Origin: Atherinomorus stipes
Lineage: Eukaryota; Chordata; Actinopteri; Atheriniformes; Atherinidae
Assembly (NCBI GenBank): GCA_023101725.1
Contig: JALJCO010001169.1
Coordinates: 62,001-126,000 of the forward strand
Direction: 5' to 3'
DNA: 64,000 bases
Shown here in pieces: positions 36,167-48,521 of this stretch. Made by a program: the position numbers and the translations under genes. Under the pieces are notes generated by a model that was not told where the DNA came from, searched no databases, and saw only the letters and a program-made list of their open reading frames with translations. Each line of letters begins with the position of its first letter. Position 1 is the stretch's first letter.

Positions 36167-37619
36167 GGGCCTCATGTACAAAGGGTTCGTACGCACAAAA
36201 ACGTGGCGTACGATCATTTCCACGGTAAAGTCGACATGTATCAAGAATGGAGTGACCGTGGAAATGTGCGGTGCTTCACGTCAACTTCATGGCTGGCGTA
36301 CGAACGTTTCTACAGCTGTGGAGACTTTGGAGACACTTGGAGGCGACACTGGGAAACTGTTAAAAGAAATAAATGTGAAAACAACCAGTCCCCAGACTGA
36401 GTGATGTGGTCAGACACATGAACAAACAGCCCTCATAAACAATTAACACCTGCGTCTGCAATTATGTGTGGATATAAAAGCGCAAAGTGGAGCAAAAATA
36501 GGCTCCTTTCCAGCAGCTGTTTTAGATGGAAGAAAACGTTCACAATAGTGGATATACAGAGAGAGTGTTTTTAGAGGTCGAGAAGATTTACTGATTTAAT
36601 GATAACTGGCTGGTCAGACGCTTTAAGTTCCCAGAGACATCTCTGTGCACAGAGCTGAAGCCAGGCTGGGGGGGCAACACACCCAGCTGTGCCTCCACGC
36701 GCTCCGGCGAATAAATTCACTTATATGCCGGTTTGTTTATTAATGCACTTAATTTGTGAGGACATCTATAGGATGATCTGTTCAATCACTTATACCAACA
36801 CAGCAGGGGGAGGACTCGGCCGGTATGGCGATTTAACAGTAGCAGGTCGGTTACATCTACATTCCGGAATTAGGAAACCCCCGAGGCTGTGACGCAGGTG
36901 ATGCAGGAGGAATTCCCAATGCTGCACGTCCTCTTATGGTAATAGATTGTGTCAGCTGATAAATACAGTATTTCCCGTGACATCAGGCTGTGAGGAGGCG
37001 ACTGTATAAACACACGTTTCACAAATATATATTTATTTACCTTTAGAAAAACCGCGTGAACTCCCACCACCTCTGAAAGACGAAATGCAGTCATGAGCAG
37101 CCGTCCTCTGATTCACATCCAACATGAAGTTGGACCACTTCGTTTTTCGGCTTGTGTGCGTGACTCTGACCCCCCATCTTTGACCGCGACGCACACTGTC
37201 CCATTCACTTTTCTGTTGGGTGTGTTGCCGGACAACAGCGTGTTAAAGTTCACATTTTTGCGCATTTATACTTAAACAAGCTGCCTCAAGTTCGTTCTCC
37301 GTGATTTTTTTTCATTTTCGTTCACTGTCATGCTCATATTTTGTCTTTCTGATGGTGCAGAGAGGAGAATCTCCGCTGCAGATCTCATTTAAATGTAATT
37401 TGCGTATTTATGTTGGGGGTGTGGACAGGGAGGCGTCAGGTACTCCAACATGTGCGCTCAATTCCACGTTGATTGGGATGTACAAAGGAAAAGTACTTGG
37501 ATCCATGCGTGTGCACAGTTTCATACATCTGAAAACTTTTGTGCGTATGATGTTTTCAGGATTTGATCGTACGCCGGGTTTCAGTTGGAAATCCACGCAA
37601 CTCTTTGTACATGAGGCCC
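36167..37619. mobile_element. PIF/Harbinger-type element, non-autonomous
   Basis: The inverted ends GGGCCTCATGTACAAAG match at 17 of 17. A 3-bp CTG duplication lies at 36164-36166 and 37620-37622, inside the Tc1 transposase frame. The 1453-bp interior has no transposase frame I recognise. Most of its right half (36870-37320) is related to the relic at 44290-44885. Confidence 0.88.
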
Positions 37620-37848
37620 CTGGCCACTATCCTGCAGTAGTATGGCTTAAAATTAGAGCCCGACCGATATATCGGGCCGATTTTGGCGTCTGGCTCATTA
37701 ATCGGCATCGGCCAAAATGTGGCCGATATGAAAATTCTAGTTTTGCTTTAAACAGCAAAAAGAAACTTCTGCTGCGCGCTTCTGCTCTCCCCCCTCCCTT
37801 CCTGAAAGCTGCTCGTGCTGCTCCTTGCCTCCTCCCCCTCCCCTTACA

Positions 37849-38764
37849 CAGTGTTGTATAAAGTACCCAAAAGCCATACTTGAGTAAAAGTAAAAGTACC
37901 TTACTGGAAAATGACTCAAGTAAAAGTGAAAGTCACCTGCTAGAATATTACTTGAGTAAAAGTAAAAAAGTAGCTAGTATTTACTGTACTTAAGTATCAA
38001 AAGTAAAAAGTACTGTTAATAAAATGCAATCAGAAATTTGAGTTTAACATTTTCTTTATTTCTGTTTAATTTATTTTTTAAGTTTTAATTTGCAAAGTGT
38101 AAAGGAACTTCAATACCTCCTTACATAAACCCAACCATATAAAAAAATATTGTATACACAAACATCCTTACAGACCTGCGTGCATGCCTACCAACATTCA
38201 TACCCACCTTCATTCAATATTAAATCATTCCAAATAAACTCTTGGTGCTTGGAGGTGATGCAAACAAACAAAGAACTTGATTGATTGAACTTAAACGTGG
38301 CTACAGTGCGACAGCACTTAAACTGTCCATCCAGTCATTACTGAACCCAGAAAAACTTTTTGTTTAACATCAAAAGAAGTTGTTTCTCAAAATGGTGAGA
38401 ACTCAGTCTGGTTCTTCTTGGACTAAAGACCAGACCAGCGATGCTAAACAGCTGTACACCTGCTGCTGAGGCAGGTAAAGGTGTGTTTAGCTTCAGAGAC
38501 GGCTGCACAAGCCTGCTGCTACTAGTCCCACTACAACAAAACAAAGATTGTCATTGGCTGTTACGTTTCTTGTTATTTTGTAATGAGTAACTAAGATGCT
38601 CAGGTAAATGTAATGGAGTAAAAGTATTGATTTTTCTCGGAAAATGTAGTGAAGTAAAAGTAAAAGTAATCAGAAATAGAAGTAGTAAAGTAAAGTACAA
38701 ATATAAAAAAATACTACTTAAGTAAAGTAACTAAGTATTTTTACTTAGTTACTATACAACACTG
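37849..38764. mobile_element. Non-autonomous hAT nested in second hAT
   Basis: The ends CAGTGTTGTATA are inverted. The 8-bp duplication CCCTTACA is perfect (37841-37848 and 38765-38772). Both subterminal zones hold many 'agtaaaagta' copies, a hallmark of this common teleost repeat. It is 916 bp and non-coding. A related subterminal pattern occurs at 45090-45268. Confidence 0.92.
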
Positions 38765-38919
38765 CCCTTACAGAGAGCAGCGCTTTCTCTGCACCCCCTC
38801 CCTACTCCCCCTCGCACACACACGCGCTACGCAGGCAGAGATGAGAGCAGACCAGACCGATGCAGACGTTTCCTCCTGGTAAGCTGGGACTTTTTAAAAC
38901 TATATAAAACTACACTTTA

Positions 38920-39398
38920 TGCTGCGTTCCATTTTCATCGGAACTGGGAAGTGGGAACTGGGGGGTGACGTCACACCCGACCAACTTGCGTTCCAGCTCA
39001 CTGGTCGGAAAACCAGTTAGCAACCTAGCAAAACAACGTGTTTGCTAAGGCTATTGTTATTAGCCGTTGTTGACACAACTGGTGTTGTAGTTCACATATA
39101 CGACATGAAAAATGTGAATTACACTACAGCAGCTTCCCCTTACATCTGTATAAACCAATACTACGTGTACGATTGATTTATGCAACAAAATATAAGTAAG
39201 AAGTGTAAATAAATGTAACATTACAGAAGCTTCTAAAACTGCTAACACTGGGCGCGGCCATCTTTAAATCTGAACTCGGAGCTGCGAGAGTTGTCCGACT
39301 TTCCGAGTGGGAAATCCGACTTCAGGGGGGCGTTCCAGTTGAAACTTCCTACTCGGAACTGGGAATTTCCGACTTCCGAGTTCAAATGGAATGCAGCA
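38920..39398. mobile_element. Harbinger-like miniature with TTA duplication
   Basis: The ends TGCTGCGTTCCATTT and the inverse of TGCTGCATTCCATTT are followed on both sides by 'cggaa' blocks. TTA flanks lie at 38917-38919 and 39399-39401. It is 479 bp and non-coding. Confidence 0.78.
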
Positions 39399-40095
39399 TT
39401 AGTGCTCCGTGACAACAAACGTCCTCGAGGAAACACGCTGTTAGAGCGCATTAAGGAGAGCAGGCGAGTTTTAAATGCGCTAGTTTTAGCGACAATATTA
39501 GCATTTTAACAGTGCAAGTTGCCTCTTTGTGAAATAAACACAAAGATGCAGCTGCTAACTCCATCTCTACTATTAGCTAATGTCAGACTGTTATACAGCA
39601 GTAAACGCTGTGTAACTCGCCTCTTTGTGACACAAACGAGATAAATGCAACTGTTAACTTCCATCTCCTGTTATCTAATATAAAATTATTATATTGTGTC
39701 CCTCTACACTTCATGCCATGCAGGTTTTACTGGGACTCGTAAATACAGAAGTTTAATTTTTTTGTTAAACTAATTAAAAAGCTCCAACTAATGTATTTAT
39801 TTGTAATTCTGTTTAGATTTAAAAGCTGCAACATTGCTCTTAAATCTAGTTTAGTCCCTTGTGTTAAGTGGAAGATGGAACTTTTGAAGCTTAAAGATGA
39901 CAAATTTATATTTCTAAGGTGTTTTAGTGAATGAGTCTTTAAAAATATATCATTCATTTATAAAACACCTTCCATTAGTCTGTGTGTTATCACTGTAAGC
40001 TCTTTGCAGCAACTTGTTTTCATTTTGAAATGGTCATCTATAGTACTGAAACCTAATTACTAAAATACACTAAATGTCTATATATTCATTCCCAG

Positions 40096-40260
40096 GAAGA
40101 GGAAAAGAGTGAGGTGGAGCCACTTCATAAAGATTTAACAGGTGTTAGATGCAACATCTGTGGTGTGAACATTAGCCTGGGCTGCAGCAACAGTAAGGCA
40201 GAAAACACAACAAATCTGTGTCACCACCTAAAACATCATCACAGATTCTGGATGATCTGA
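40096..40260 (+). pseudogene. BED-type zinc finger exon of hAT transposase
   Basis: A 'tcattcccag' acceptor precedes a frame that includes VRCNICGVNISLGCSN and TTNLCHHLKHHH before a stop (TGA 40258-40260). The C-x2-C ... H-x4/5-H spacing and the 'TTNLxxHLxxxH' pattern are those of BED zinc fingers, the N-terminal DNA-binding domain of many hAT transposases. The catalytic exons are missing. Confidence 0.8.
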
Positions 40261-40644
40261 TTCTTAGTGTTGAATCACATTTTGGTCATTATAAGAATTT
40301 AAGTTGGACTACAGTTAGACAGTATGTATGTCCTGTATGCCCATGTTCATTTTTTAATATCCTGGCTGATATATATCGGCTGACATCGGATATCGGCCAA
40401 TATATCGGATATCGGGTTTTTTAAAGCCCCCAATATCGGTATCAGAATCGGCCTCAAAAATCCCATATCGGTCGGGCTCTACTTAAAATCCCTCTGACCA
40501 CTGTTCAGGACTTGTATATGTCATTTCGAAGACGAATTGTCGCTGTATTGGCTGCAGAGGGAGACCCCACACCATACTAATAAATTATTGTGGTCTGAAA
40601 CCAAGTGTTTCAGTTTCATTGTCTAACCCCTGTATATCGAATCC

Positions 40645-40651
40645 ATTATTA

Positions 40652-40712
<61 letters not shown>
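40645..40712. repeat. (ATT)n microsatellite
   Basis: About 20 tandem ATT units just outside the right Tc1 terminus, within the outer hAT. Confidence 0.95.
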
Positions 40713-40715
<3 letters not shown>

Positions 40716-41190
40716 CAGACAGGGACTGTAGGATGAAGGCTGTGGGGGTGAAAAGATTTAGTGGTCTCTTTTGTTTTGATTTTTTCTTCTCTGTAGTTGC
40801 CTATTTAGTCTACTGCTGTAAATAAATACTGAAACAGACAGGGATTCTTTTTCAGATTTTTTTCCAGTTCAGTTTTTATCTTTTAAATTAATCTTTTACT
40901 CCCCTGCACCATTTTTAAAATGCAAAAAGAAGCCACATTTTTTATTACTTTGTACTGTACGCTGCATATTTTCATATAAAAGGAGCTTTACACAGAACCC
41001 TATCAGAGCTGAGTTATTTACGTTTAAAAAAGTATCTAGTTTAAGTAAACTTTAGCAGGCCATAGTCAGCTTTAATTCTATTAAACATTTTTTCTCAACA
41101 ACAAAATTGTGGCTAGTGAAAATGTTGAGTAACTTTGGAAAACCACTGGCCACAGTGGCTGGTGAGCAAAAAAGTTAATGTCAAGCCCTG

Positions 41191-42936
41191 CTGCTGCCCC
41201 AGCAGATGGCTGCAAAGCTGATTGCACTTTCCACAACAGACTTGTAAAAGATCTGCAACATCTTGGTGCAGACGTTGAATGATCTCAGCTTCCTTAAGAA
41301 GTAGAGTCTACTCTGACCTTTCTTGTAGATGTAGTCAGTGTTGCATTACCAGTTAAGTCTGTTGTTCAGCTGAACTCCAAGGTATTTGTAGTTCTCCACC
41401 ACCTCCACCCCCTCTTCCAGGATGTAGACAGGACTATGCTGCTTATTCTTGCTCCTCCTGAAGTCAACAATCATCTCTTTAGTCTTGCTGGTATTTAAGA
41501 TGAGGTGATTGTTATCGCACCATTTCACAAACTGAGTGATCAGTTCCCTGTACTTGGCTTCTTGTCCATCACTGATACACCCTGGTCTCCCTTTAACTTG
41601 AAGCCAGTGATCTTCTTCATTCCCGACCACACATCCCTCACATTGTTCTGCTGGAGCTGGCTCTCCAACTTCTTCCTGTAGTCCTCCTTGCACTTCTTAG
41701 TCTGTGTTTTCAGTTGTTTTTGTATGGTCTTCAGTAACTCCCTGTCTCCATCCCTGAAAGCTTTCTTGTTGATGTTCAGCAGCTTTTTCAGGTCACTGGT
41801 GATCCAGGGTTTGTTATTGGGGAAGCACCTCACTGCTCTTGCTGGAACAATGCTGTCCACACAGAAGTTTATGTAATCTGTCACAGACTCAGTCATGGCA
41901 CTGATGTCATCTCCATGAGGTTCACAGAGGACATTCCAGTCTGTGGCCTCAAAGCACCCTCTCAGAGCATCTTCAGCCTCAGTAAACCAGGTTTTGATAG
42001 TCCTTCTCATGACTGGCTGCTGCTGAATGATAGGCTTGTAGGTGGAGGTGAGAAGAACCAGATTATGATCTGATCTTCCTAAAGGAGGCAGGGCAGAGGA
42101 GCAGTATGCATTCTTAATATTTGCATAAATTAAGTCCAACATCTTATTTTCTCTGGTGGAGCAGCTGACAAACTGCTGGAAAGTTGGTAACGTAGCAGAG
42201 AGGGAGACGTTGTTGAAGTCTCCAGAGATCGCCATGAATGAGTTTGGATGCTGTGTTTGTAGTTCAGCCATGACAGAGCTGATGACATCACAGGCTGTCT
42301 CTGGTGCAGTACCTGGTATAATATAAACCGCTACCAGAATAACACAGGCAAACTCTCTGGGCAAAAAATATGGACATAAAATCACAGCTAACAGTTCTAT
42401 GTCTCTTGTGCAGATCTTCTCCTTGACAGTGACGTGTCCTGGATGGCACCAATGCTGATTGACCAGCACTGCAATTCCACCTCCCTTTAGCTTCCCGCTG
42501 AGCTGTTTATTTCGGTCTGCACGGACCGTCTTGAAGCCGTGTACAGACGCATTACAGTCCGGGATGTGTTCATGCAGCTATGTCTTGGTGAAACACATAA
42601 TGTTGCACTCTCTGTCCTCTTTCTGAGACCTAGTTAGCACTTCAAGCCCGACCATCTTGTTAGCTAGCAATCTCACGTTACCCATCACAACACTTGGAAG
42701 AAATGGTTTAAATCTCAACCGTTTTTCTCTTTGCCTTACCCCTGTCCTGCATCCTCTTCTCTTTCTCTTTAACTTCACTGGTATTTGACATGTTATTTCA
42801 CTAATAATCTTGATTTGGGAGAGTTTTAACAGTTGATCCCTGTGGTAAACAATTTTTGCTATGGATACACATCATAACAAGTAGTGAAAAAAGCCAAATT
42901 TGTGAAGAAAAATCTTGTTAAAAATAGTACTGTTCT
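41191..42936 (-). pseudogene. CR1/L2-like LINE, 5' part (split copy)
   Basis: On the minus strand the order is: a leader with LLANKMVGLEVLTRSQK and the CFTKTW start of the endonuclease, then LVNQHWCHPGHV, ILVAVYIIPGTAPET, FMAISGDFNNVSLS (the GDFN motif of APE-type endonucleases) and LGRSDHNLVLL (the SDH motif). A linker region follows to KKITGFKLKG. It then jumps to the end of the reverse transcriptase domain: FVKWCDNNHLILNTSKTKEM and KYLGVQLNNRLNW. The polymerase core with the FADD motif is deleted. The rest of the 3' end lies at 34115-34532, beyond the hAT insertion. Confidence 0.85.
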
Positions 42937-42939
42937 TTA

Positions 42940-43464
42940 AGCTTGTTACATACTCCACAAAAAGCAAGGACTTTCTTCTTATTCTCAAGGCCACAAGAAC
43001 AAAGTGACGTCATTTTGTTCTCAAGGATGTAATTAAAGACGTCTTACAGCTTGTTCTCGACCCCTCAGCTGAGCAGAACTTTCTTCTCGTGGAGCTCCAA
43101 GAAGAATTGTTTGTCTGGTCGGACATTCAAGGCAGGCAGGGTTAATGCAGAGTTATGCATTTCCGCAGATGCGAGTTTGAATGGATAATTTTAATAAACA
43201 GCTGATCAAGGTGGTGAGAAAATATGAAAATGTAAACAACACACGGCATTTAAAGACATGGACACCACTGCGTGCGCAAGCCTGTCCTGCCGCAGATGAA
43301 GTTTGTTGTATAATCACTGGGTAAACACCATTCCCCCACCCCCCACGGGCTGTGGGCAAAGTTTCTTGTGGAGTATTCACTGGAGGGAAAACTTTTTTTT
43401 CTTTTTCTTGCAGCCTCGAGAGCAAGAAGAAAGTTATCACTCCTTACAGAGTACGAAACAAGCT
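42940..43464. mobile_element. Miniature transposon with TTA duplication
   Basis: AGCTTGTTACATACTCC at the left and the inverse of AGCTTGTTTCGTACTC at the right are flanked by TTA (42937-42939 and 43465-43467). Internal 'tttcttcttattctcaaggc' is mirrored near the right end. A related block is seen at 48730-48770. Harbinger-like by duplication length. Confidence 0.65.
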
Positions 43465-43487
43465 TTAGTCACTGTTTCTCCCCAATA

Positions 43488-44005
43488 TCAGCAAGATTGA
43501 TAATATAATTTTCCAGGATCTCTGTGTTTCACCTCCTGATTCAGTTGAGAAGTTGCCATTTCCCTTCTTGATGCCTTTCTGTGGAACAAGGCAACATAGA
43601 CCACTAACATACAAGCTGAACCAGTCTGCTGACATGGAAAACATGAATTAGTTTTAACAAGAGACATGAATTTTATGAAAGTTGTTAAAGTTGAAAGAAT
43701 GGTCTCAGAGTTGTTCTGAAGCCACTCCTTTGTTATTTTAGCTGTGTGCTTAGGGTAACTGTCTTGTTGGAAGGTGTACCTTCTGCCCAGTCTGAGGTCC
43801 TGAGCACTCTGGAAGAGGTTTTCCTCCAGGATGTCTCTGTACTTGATCGCATTCTTCTTTCCCTCAATTGCAACCAGTCGTCCTGTCCCTGCAGCTAAAC
43901 ACCCCCATAGCATGATGGTGCCACCACCATGTTTCATTGTTGGGATCGTCCTGGGCAGGTAATGAGCAGTGCCTGGTTTTCTCCACACAAATCAGCTAGA
44001 ATGAA
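43488..44005 (-). pseudogene. Tc1 transposase central fragment
   Basis: The minus-strand frame contains [35 protein letters not shown] and [20 protein letters not shown]. These correspond to the middle of a Tc1 transposase, including the second catalytic Asp in the QDNDPKHTA-type motif (here QDSYPKHTA). It resembles the transposase at 52858-53472 but is truncated at both ends. Confidence 0.85.
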
Positions 44006-44289
44006 CACCAAAAAGTTTAACCTAAAACTTGTGTTGTAAAGTTGTAATATGTTTAGTTTTTGTGGGCTGTTTTTAAAAGTTTCTTTGGTTAGTTTTATAA
44101 CAATTAAATTTTTTGTTGGTCATAAAAGAGGAAATGAGTGGAGGCAGACCTACCTTCCATCCTGGTATCACGTGACCAAATCAGGCTTCCTGCGAAAACA
44201 ATCCCGCATCTTACAGAATCTGTGGTAGAACGTGAACCTTCATCAACTTATTTTTATGCTGTTAAGTATTGTTCATATGGCTGTGACTG

Positions 44290-44885
44290 TGGGAATGTAG
44301 GGAAATTCCCCGAGATGTGAGGGGACGCAGGAGGAATTCCCAAGGCTGTGACGCATGGCTGCGCTTGTTCGTGCTGTTACGACAAGAAACTGTGTCGGCT
44401 AATAAATGCTATATTTACAATGACATCGGGCTGTGGGGAGGCTGCTGTACCCTATAAACAAATTTGTTTTAACCACGGGAGCAATCTGAGTCACCCGCGT
44501 ATACTCCCACCACCCCTGAAAGGAAATAAAAAAGCATCTAAATCGCAGCGGCTTTCTGATCAGTCAAGGTGGACCCTCTTTCTCGACCCTCCACCTGTTT
44601 TGGCCACACTGTAAGGGTGAGCAGCTGTCTTTAGCCTCACATCCAACTTCATGTCGGACTGCTTCTTATTTCCGCTTGTGAGCACGACTCTGACCCCACA
44701 GCAGCGCGTCACACACTCTCCTCACCACCCCTCTTCCGTTTGCATGTAATGCCGGAGGACAGCTGCCATAGAACACATTTTTGCCCATTTTCACTTAAAC
44801 AAGTTCGTTCTCAGTTAAATTCTTTATTTTTCTTCACTGCCATAGTCATATTTTATCTTTTTGATGGTGCAAATAATAGTGTGTC
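44290..44885. mobile_element. Relic related to the 36-kb Harbinger element
   Basis: Blocks such as 'cgcaggaggaattccca', 'ggctaataaatgctat', 'actcccaccacc', 'cacttaaacaag' and 'ctttttgatggtgca' line up in order with 36890-37360. Termini are missing. Confidence 0.6.
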
Positions 44886-45268
44886 CCCAGCTTTACTAGA
44901 CTGGTCTAGACTCTGGTCTGGACTCTGGTCTCAGAAGTTTTGTTATAAAAGACCATGACAGCCACAAAACAGTATTATGAAAAGAGTATTTTATCTAATG
45001 TGGTGGATGTCTTTATTTATGTTCATTTAAAAAGAAAAAAAGAAATAAAAATAGCCTCTTTCATTTATTGACATTCACTGTAATTTAAAATAAATCTGAC
45101 GTTACTCATAAAGTACTCAGTACTTGAGTAGTTTTTTCAGTGAGTACTTTGTACTTTTACTTGAGAAATTATTTGGATAACTACTTTTTACTTGTACTTG
45201 AGTAATATTTTTCTAAAGTAACAGCTCTTCTACTTGAGTGTAATTTTTGGCTACTCTACCCACCTCTG
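44886..45268. mobile_element. hAT-like right end with 'tacttgag' repeats
   Basis: It ends 'ctactctacccacctctg', the inverse of CAGAGGTGGGTAGAGTAG. It is preceded by many 'tacttgagta' copies, as in a common teleost hAT group. The left end was not found. Confidence 0.5.
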
Positions 45269-47447
45269 GTTGCATGAACTTAAAAACTTCCAAAAAATCC
45301 AAATGTTTATGTGAAGTCATGGAAATACCGATGTCTGTTTTGTTAAACTGAAAGCATAAAGACATAAGAAAAAAAAGTACACCATGTGTCCTTTCCTCAT
45401 ATTGTAAACTCCAGCTTTAGCGCATTGCTGATAAAACACTCCCAGGCTGTTCCCAGCAAAAGGGAAATGGTATTTCCTCAGGACATCTCTCCGGATCTTT
45501 TCATGGACATGTAAGCAGAGAAGATTGTTTTGCTTTATTGAGTTCTTGGAGATGACAGAAAATGGTCTGTTTTGTTTATCTTCACTTCCCTGCACTGTTT
45601 GGCCATAAAGCTCCTGCACACTCTGCCTAAAGCAGCTGAGGCCCCCTACCATCAGCTCTGTTTGTTTTTTGAGCCTCTATCTTTTGTTGTTTGTGGATTT
45701 TGTTTTTGAGACAGAGCTCAGAGGGGAAATTTGTTCAGTTTGTATCTACAGAAGTGTGTTTGAGAGACTCTGTCCTTATCTCAAGTTCCCCTGAGGGCAG
45801 GAAGTGACTGACTGAGAGGAAAGGCTAATGTAATCTAATAGATATCCAAAAAAGTGCAGGAGGTTGTGAATTCTTCTGAAGAGATGGGATCAGGGGGAAG
45901 CAGAGGCTAAACCGTGGAAGTGTCAGGAAGGCAGATAGAATTAGCTAAAGGTCAAAACCTGCTACTCACACGCAGGAAATTAAAAACAAATTTCTTTTAA
46001 GCTCTTGGATCTATTTCAAGGATTACTTTGGTATATTCATGTATGTTTATCGTAACTGGTTTGTGCTGTTGACTGCACACATGTTCCAGGTGATGTGGAT
46101 CTGGTTCGATGGGAAGTTTTTTGATGGGTGAAAGTTGCAAACTCAAATCCAGGTTTCTGTTCAAAATCCTGTGATGGCTGAGGTCTAGAAATTTACCTGG
46201 CAAACTCATATATTTATCAAGACAATGAAGTACTGTAGTTCACTGAAGGGAAGATTTAGTATCCTGGACAAATAAGCAAGTGGTGAAAATCATAGGCAAT
46301 GCTGACCTATCAATTGAGATACAGATGCAAGTGCAACCATGTAATTTCAGTCATGATAAAAGCAGTCTAGCAGCTTTGCTGAAAGAAGCAGTCGTAAACA
46401 AGCAGATATGCTGATTATCAGGATACCTCCAGACGCAGGTACAACTTGTTTACTCTTTAAACAGGCCAAGAAAACTTTCAATTAAGTCTTCTTTGTTACA
46501 TGAACTCTTTAAACAACTCATCTCTTGGCAAACAGTGCTCCTAGAAAATCCTTACCTCTGTAATATGGTGGTCTGCAATTAATACAGTTTAGAGCAAATA
46601 CTGTGACATATTGCCAGTAATATCCAATAAACTTCTTTAGTATCCCCACTTTAAGAAACTGGTTTCTTCTATATGAGTACATTAGCCTGATTAAAGATTA
46701 CTGTGACAGATTTGATTATTGCAACTTCAAAGTCAGATCAACAGTAAATCAGAGGTTAATCAAAGGGGAGAAAATGCCAAAACAACAAAGCACGCAAGCA
46801 TTCAGCTACTTACCAGCAGCTCTTAACTCTCACCTCTGAATATGCTGTGTTGTCATGAGTCAGAATGTAATCATTTGTTAGAGAGGTAGGAAATCCCCGT
46901 CACTGCTGCTTCTAGTCATGTAACAAATTGGTGTAATTGTCATTGTGGTTGAATAGAAATTGTGGTTAAGCAAACAACTATCACTGTGCCAGATCCATTC
47001 CCTAACACTGCTTCCCCAACAAACACTCATTGCATGCGAGAAGTCAGCGGTGGTTCTATGAGGACAAGTACTGCACAGAACATGTTTAATGAAAAAGCTC
47101 CAGAGACCATCCACGCAAAGAACAGAAATGTTGACTGAAGCTGACTCTGTACAAAAGGTCAAAACATTGTTGAATTATCAAACACTTCATTACACATGCC
47201 ACCGACTTCCTGCCTGTAGCCGATAAGCATGCTTGGGTGGACGTCAAACAACACAAGTGACTATTAGTGCCACCTACTGGACTGGGGTGAAGCAGTCACT
47301 TACGCAAATGCAGTCACATGTTGTTGTGGCATAGTGGTGCGTTTTCAACTTTGCAAGTGTGACCAGTGTGAGGCCATTTGTACTAGACTTTTGAGACCCA
47401 ATGAGTTGAAACAGGATTAAACCAATTGTGCAAGTGTGACCCTGCCC
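45269..47447. other. Intergenic region, nothing recognised
   Basis: About 2.2 kb. A 111-codon minus-strand frame at 45317-45652 has mixed composition, but no domain or splice context, so I do not call it. Confidence 0.45.
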
Positions 47448-47450
47448 TTA

Positions 47451-48278
47451 CGGTGTGTTCAGACCAAACGCGATTTGGGCAGCAAAAATGTGACTGACGC
47501 CCAAAGTTTGACGTTGGTTCACATAAAATTAGACGCTGGCATTTAAAGACAAAAATGCTCTTGACGTGCATCACACGTGTCAAGAGCATCTAGGGTGCAG
47601 TGGAGGACCTGGTCTTTCCTTTGTCTGTGTCTCTATATAATGGTGGATTAAACTGAGCAGCTGCTTGGCTTTATTTGCTCCACAAGGCCAGAGGACTACG
47701 TTGTCGGGTGTCTCTGTGGCGTGTCTGGATTCATCAGATTGCTCGGAGGTGTTCTGCATTTGGTGATTTCACCGTTTCCTCCAGGAGCTGCACGCTGAAG
47801 ATGGCCGCTTTCGTTTGATCCAGCCCAGTTTAACTACCTGCAGTCCCACATTGGGACGGCATCATGAGCCCATTAAAACCCATCGGGACAATAGGTCCTC
47901 AACCCGTCGTTTAGAAACCCGCAGATCAAAGTTTATCCTCCACTGTCTCAGTGGAGTCAAGAGATCCCCCGGGGTCTCCTCGGTATTTCCCGTGCTGTCA
48001 GAAAATGTGTCTGCGTCACGACACTGAGATGTACTGAGTCTCTCTGATTGGTTAACACCTTGCGTCAACACTGCAAAAGTTCAGATTTTCCAACTCTGGC
48101 GTTTGGCACACGTAACGCGCGTCAGGCACGTCGAATGCCAAAATGTCAAAACGCGCCATGCCGATGCGCAAAATGTGCTGCAAGAAGGGACGACAGTCCT
48201 TGACAGGCGTCTGCCATTGACTTTGCATGTAAGCCTGACGCCCTTGACACCCAAATTGCGTTTGGTCTGAACACACCG
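47451..48278. mobile_element. PIF/Harbinger-like miniature, well preserved ends
   Basis: Termini beginning CGGTGTGTTCAGACCAAACG are inverted and agree at 28 of 29 positions. TTA flanks lie at 47448-47450 and 48279-48281. 828 bp, no transposase frame. Confidence 0.85.
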
Positions 48279-48521
48279 TTAAAGTGGCATGCATTTTTTT
48301 AAATTCTTTTTTTAATTGGAATTCTTTTCTAAATGGAAACTGCATTGTATTTTTGTTGATTTTTTTCTTAATGCAACTATATTGTGGCATGTGGCTTCTC
48401 TTTATATTTTTGCACTTGTGAAGTTTTTAAGGCATACTGTAAATGAAAAGAAATGCTGAATTTGGACCAGTTTACTGTATGATGGCAGTAAAATTGTGTA
48501 TCATAACATCACAGTAATAGG

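Larger units (their letters stand above)
37654..40481. mobile_element. Second hAT element, nested in Tc1
   Basis: The ends TAGAGCCCGACCGATAT are identical over 17 bp in inverted orientation, with internal 'atatcggcc' repeats. The target duplication CTTAAAAT is perfect (37646-37653 and 40482-40489). It is 2828 bp in all and carries two further miniatures. Only a BED zinc-finger exon of its transposase is still readable. Confidence 0.9.
35416..40632 (+). mobile_element. Tc1/mariner element, split by two insertions
   Basis: The terminal repeats begin CAGGGGTTAGACAATGAAAC at both ends and match over about 31 bp with one difference. TA dinucleotides flank them (35414-35415 and 40633-40634). Removing the two nested elements with one copy of each duplication leaves 925 bp. 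That is shorter than a full Tc1, so the 5' part of the transposase gene had already been lost. Confidence 0.88.
34533..41190. mobile_element. hAT element (outer), split by Tc1
   Basis: The termini CAGGGCTTAACATTAAC and the inverse of CAGGGCTTGACATTAAC differ at one of 17 positions. A perfect 8-bp duplication CTGCTGCC flanks it within a LINE. Of 6658 bp, 5217 are a nested Tc1 element, leaving about 1.4 kb of own sequence. A short frame near 34908 (MRKHKLSECGSESDRE) could be a transposase first-exon relic; otherwise no gene remains. Confidence 0.88.

Noticed and set aside
45317..45652. 111-codon minus-strand frame with ordinary composition
   Set aside because: No recognised domain, no splice sites that fit and no neighbouring exon; may be chance.
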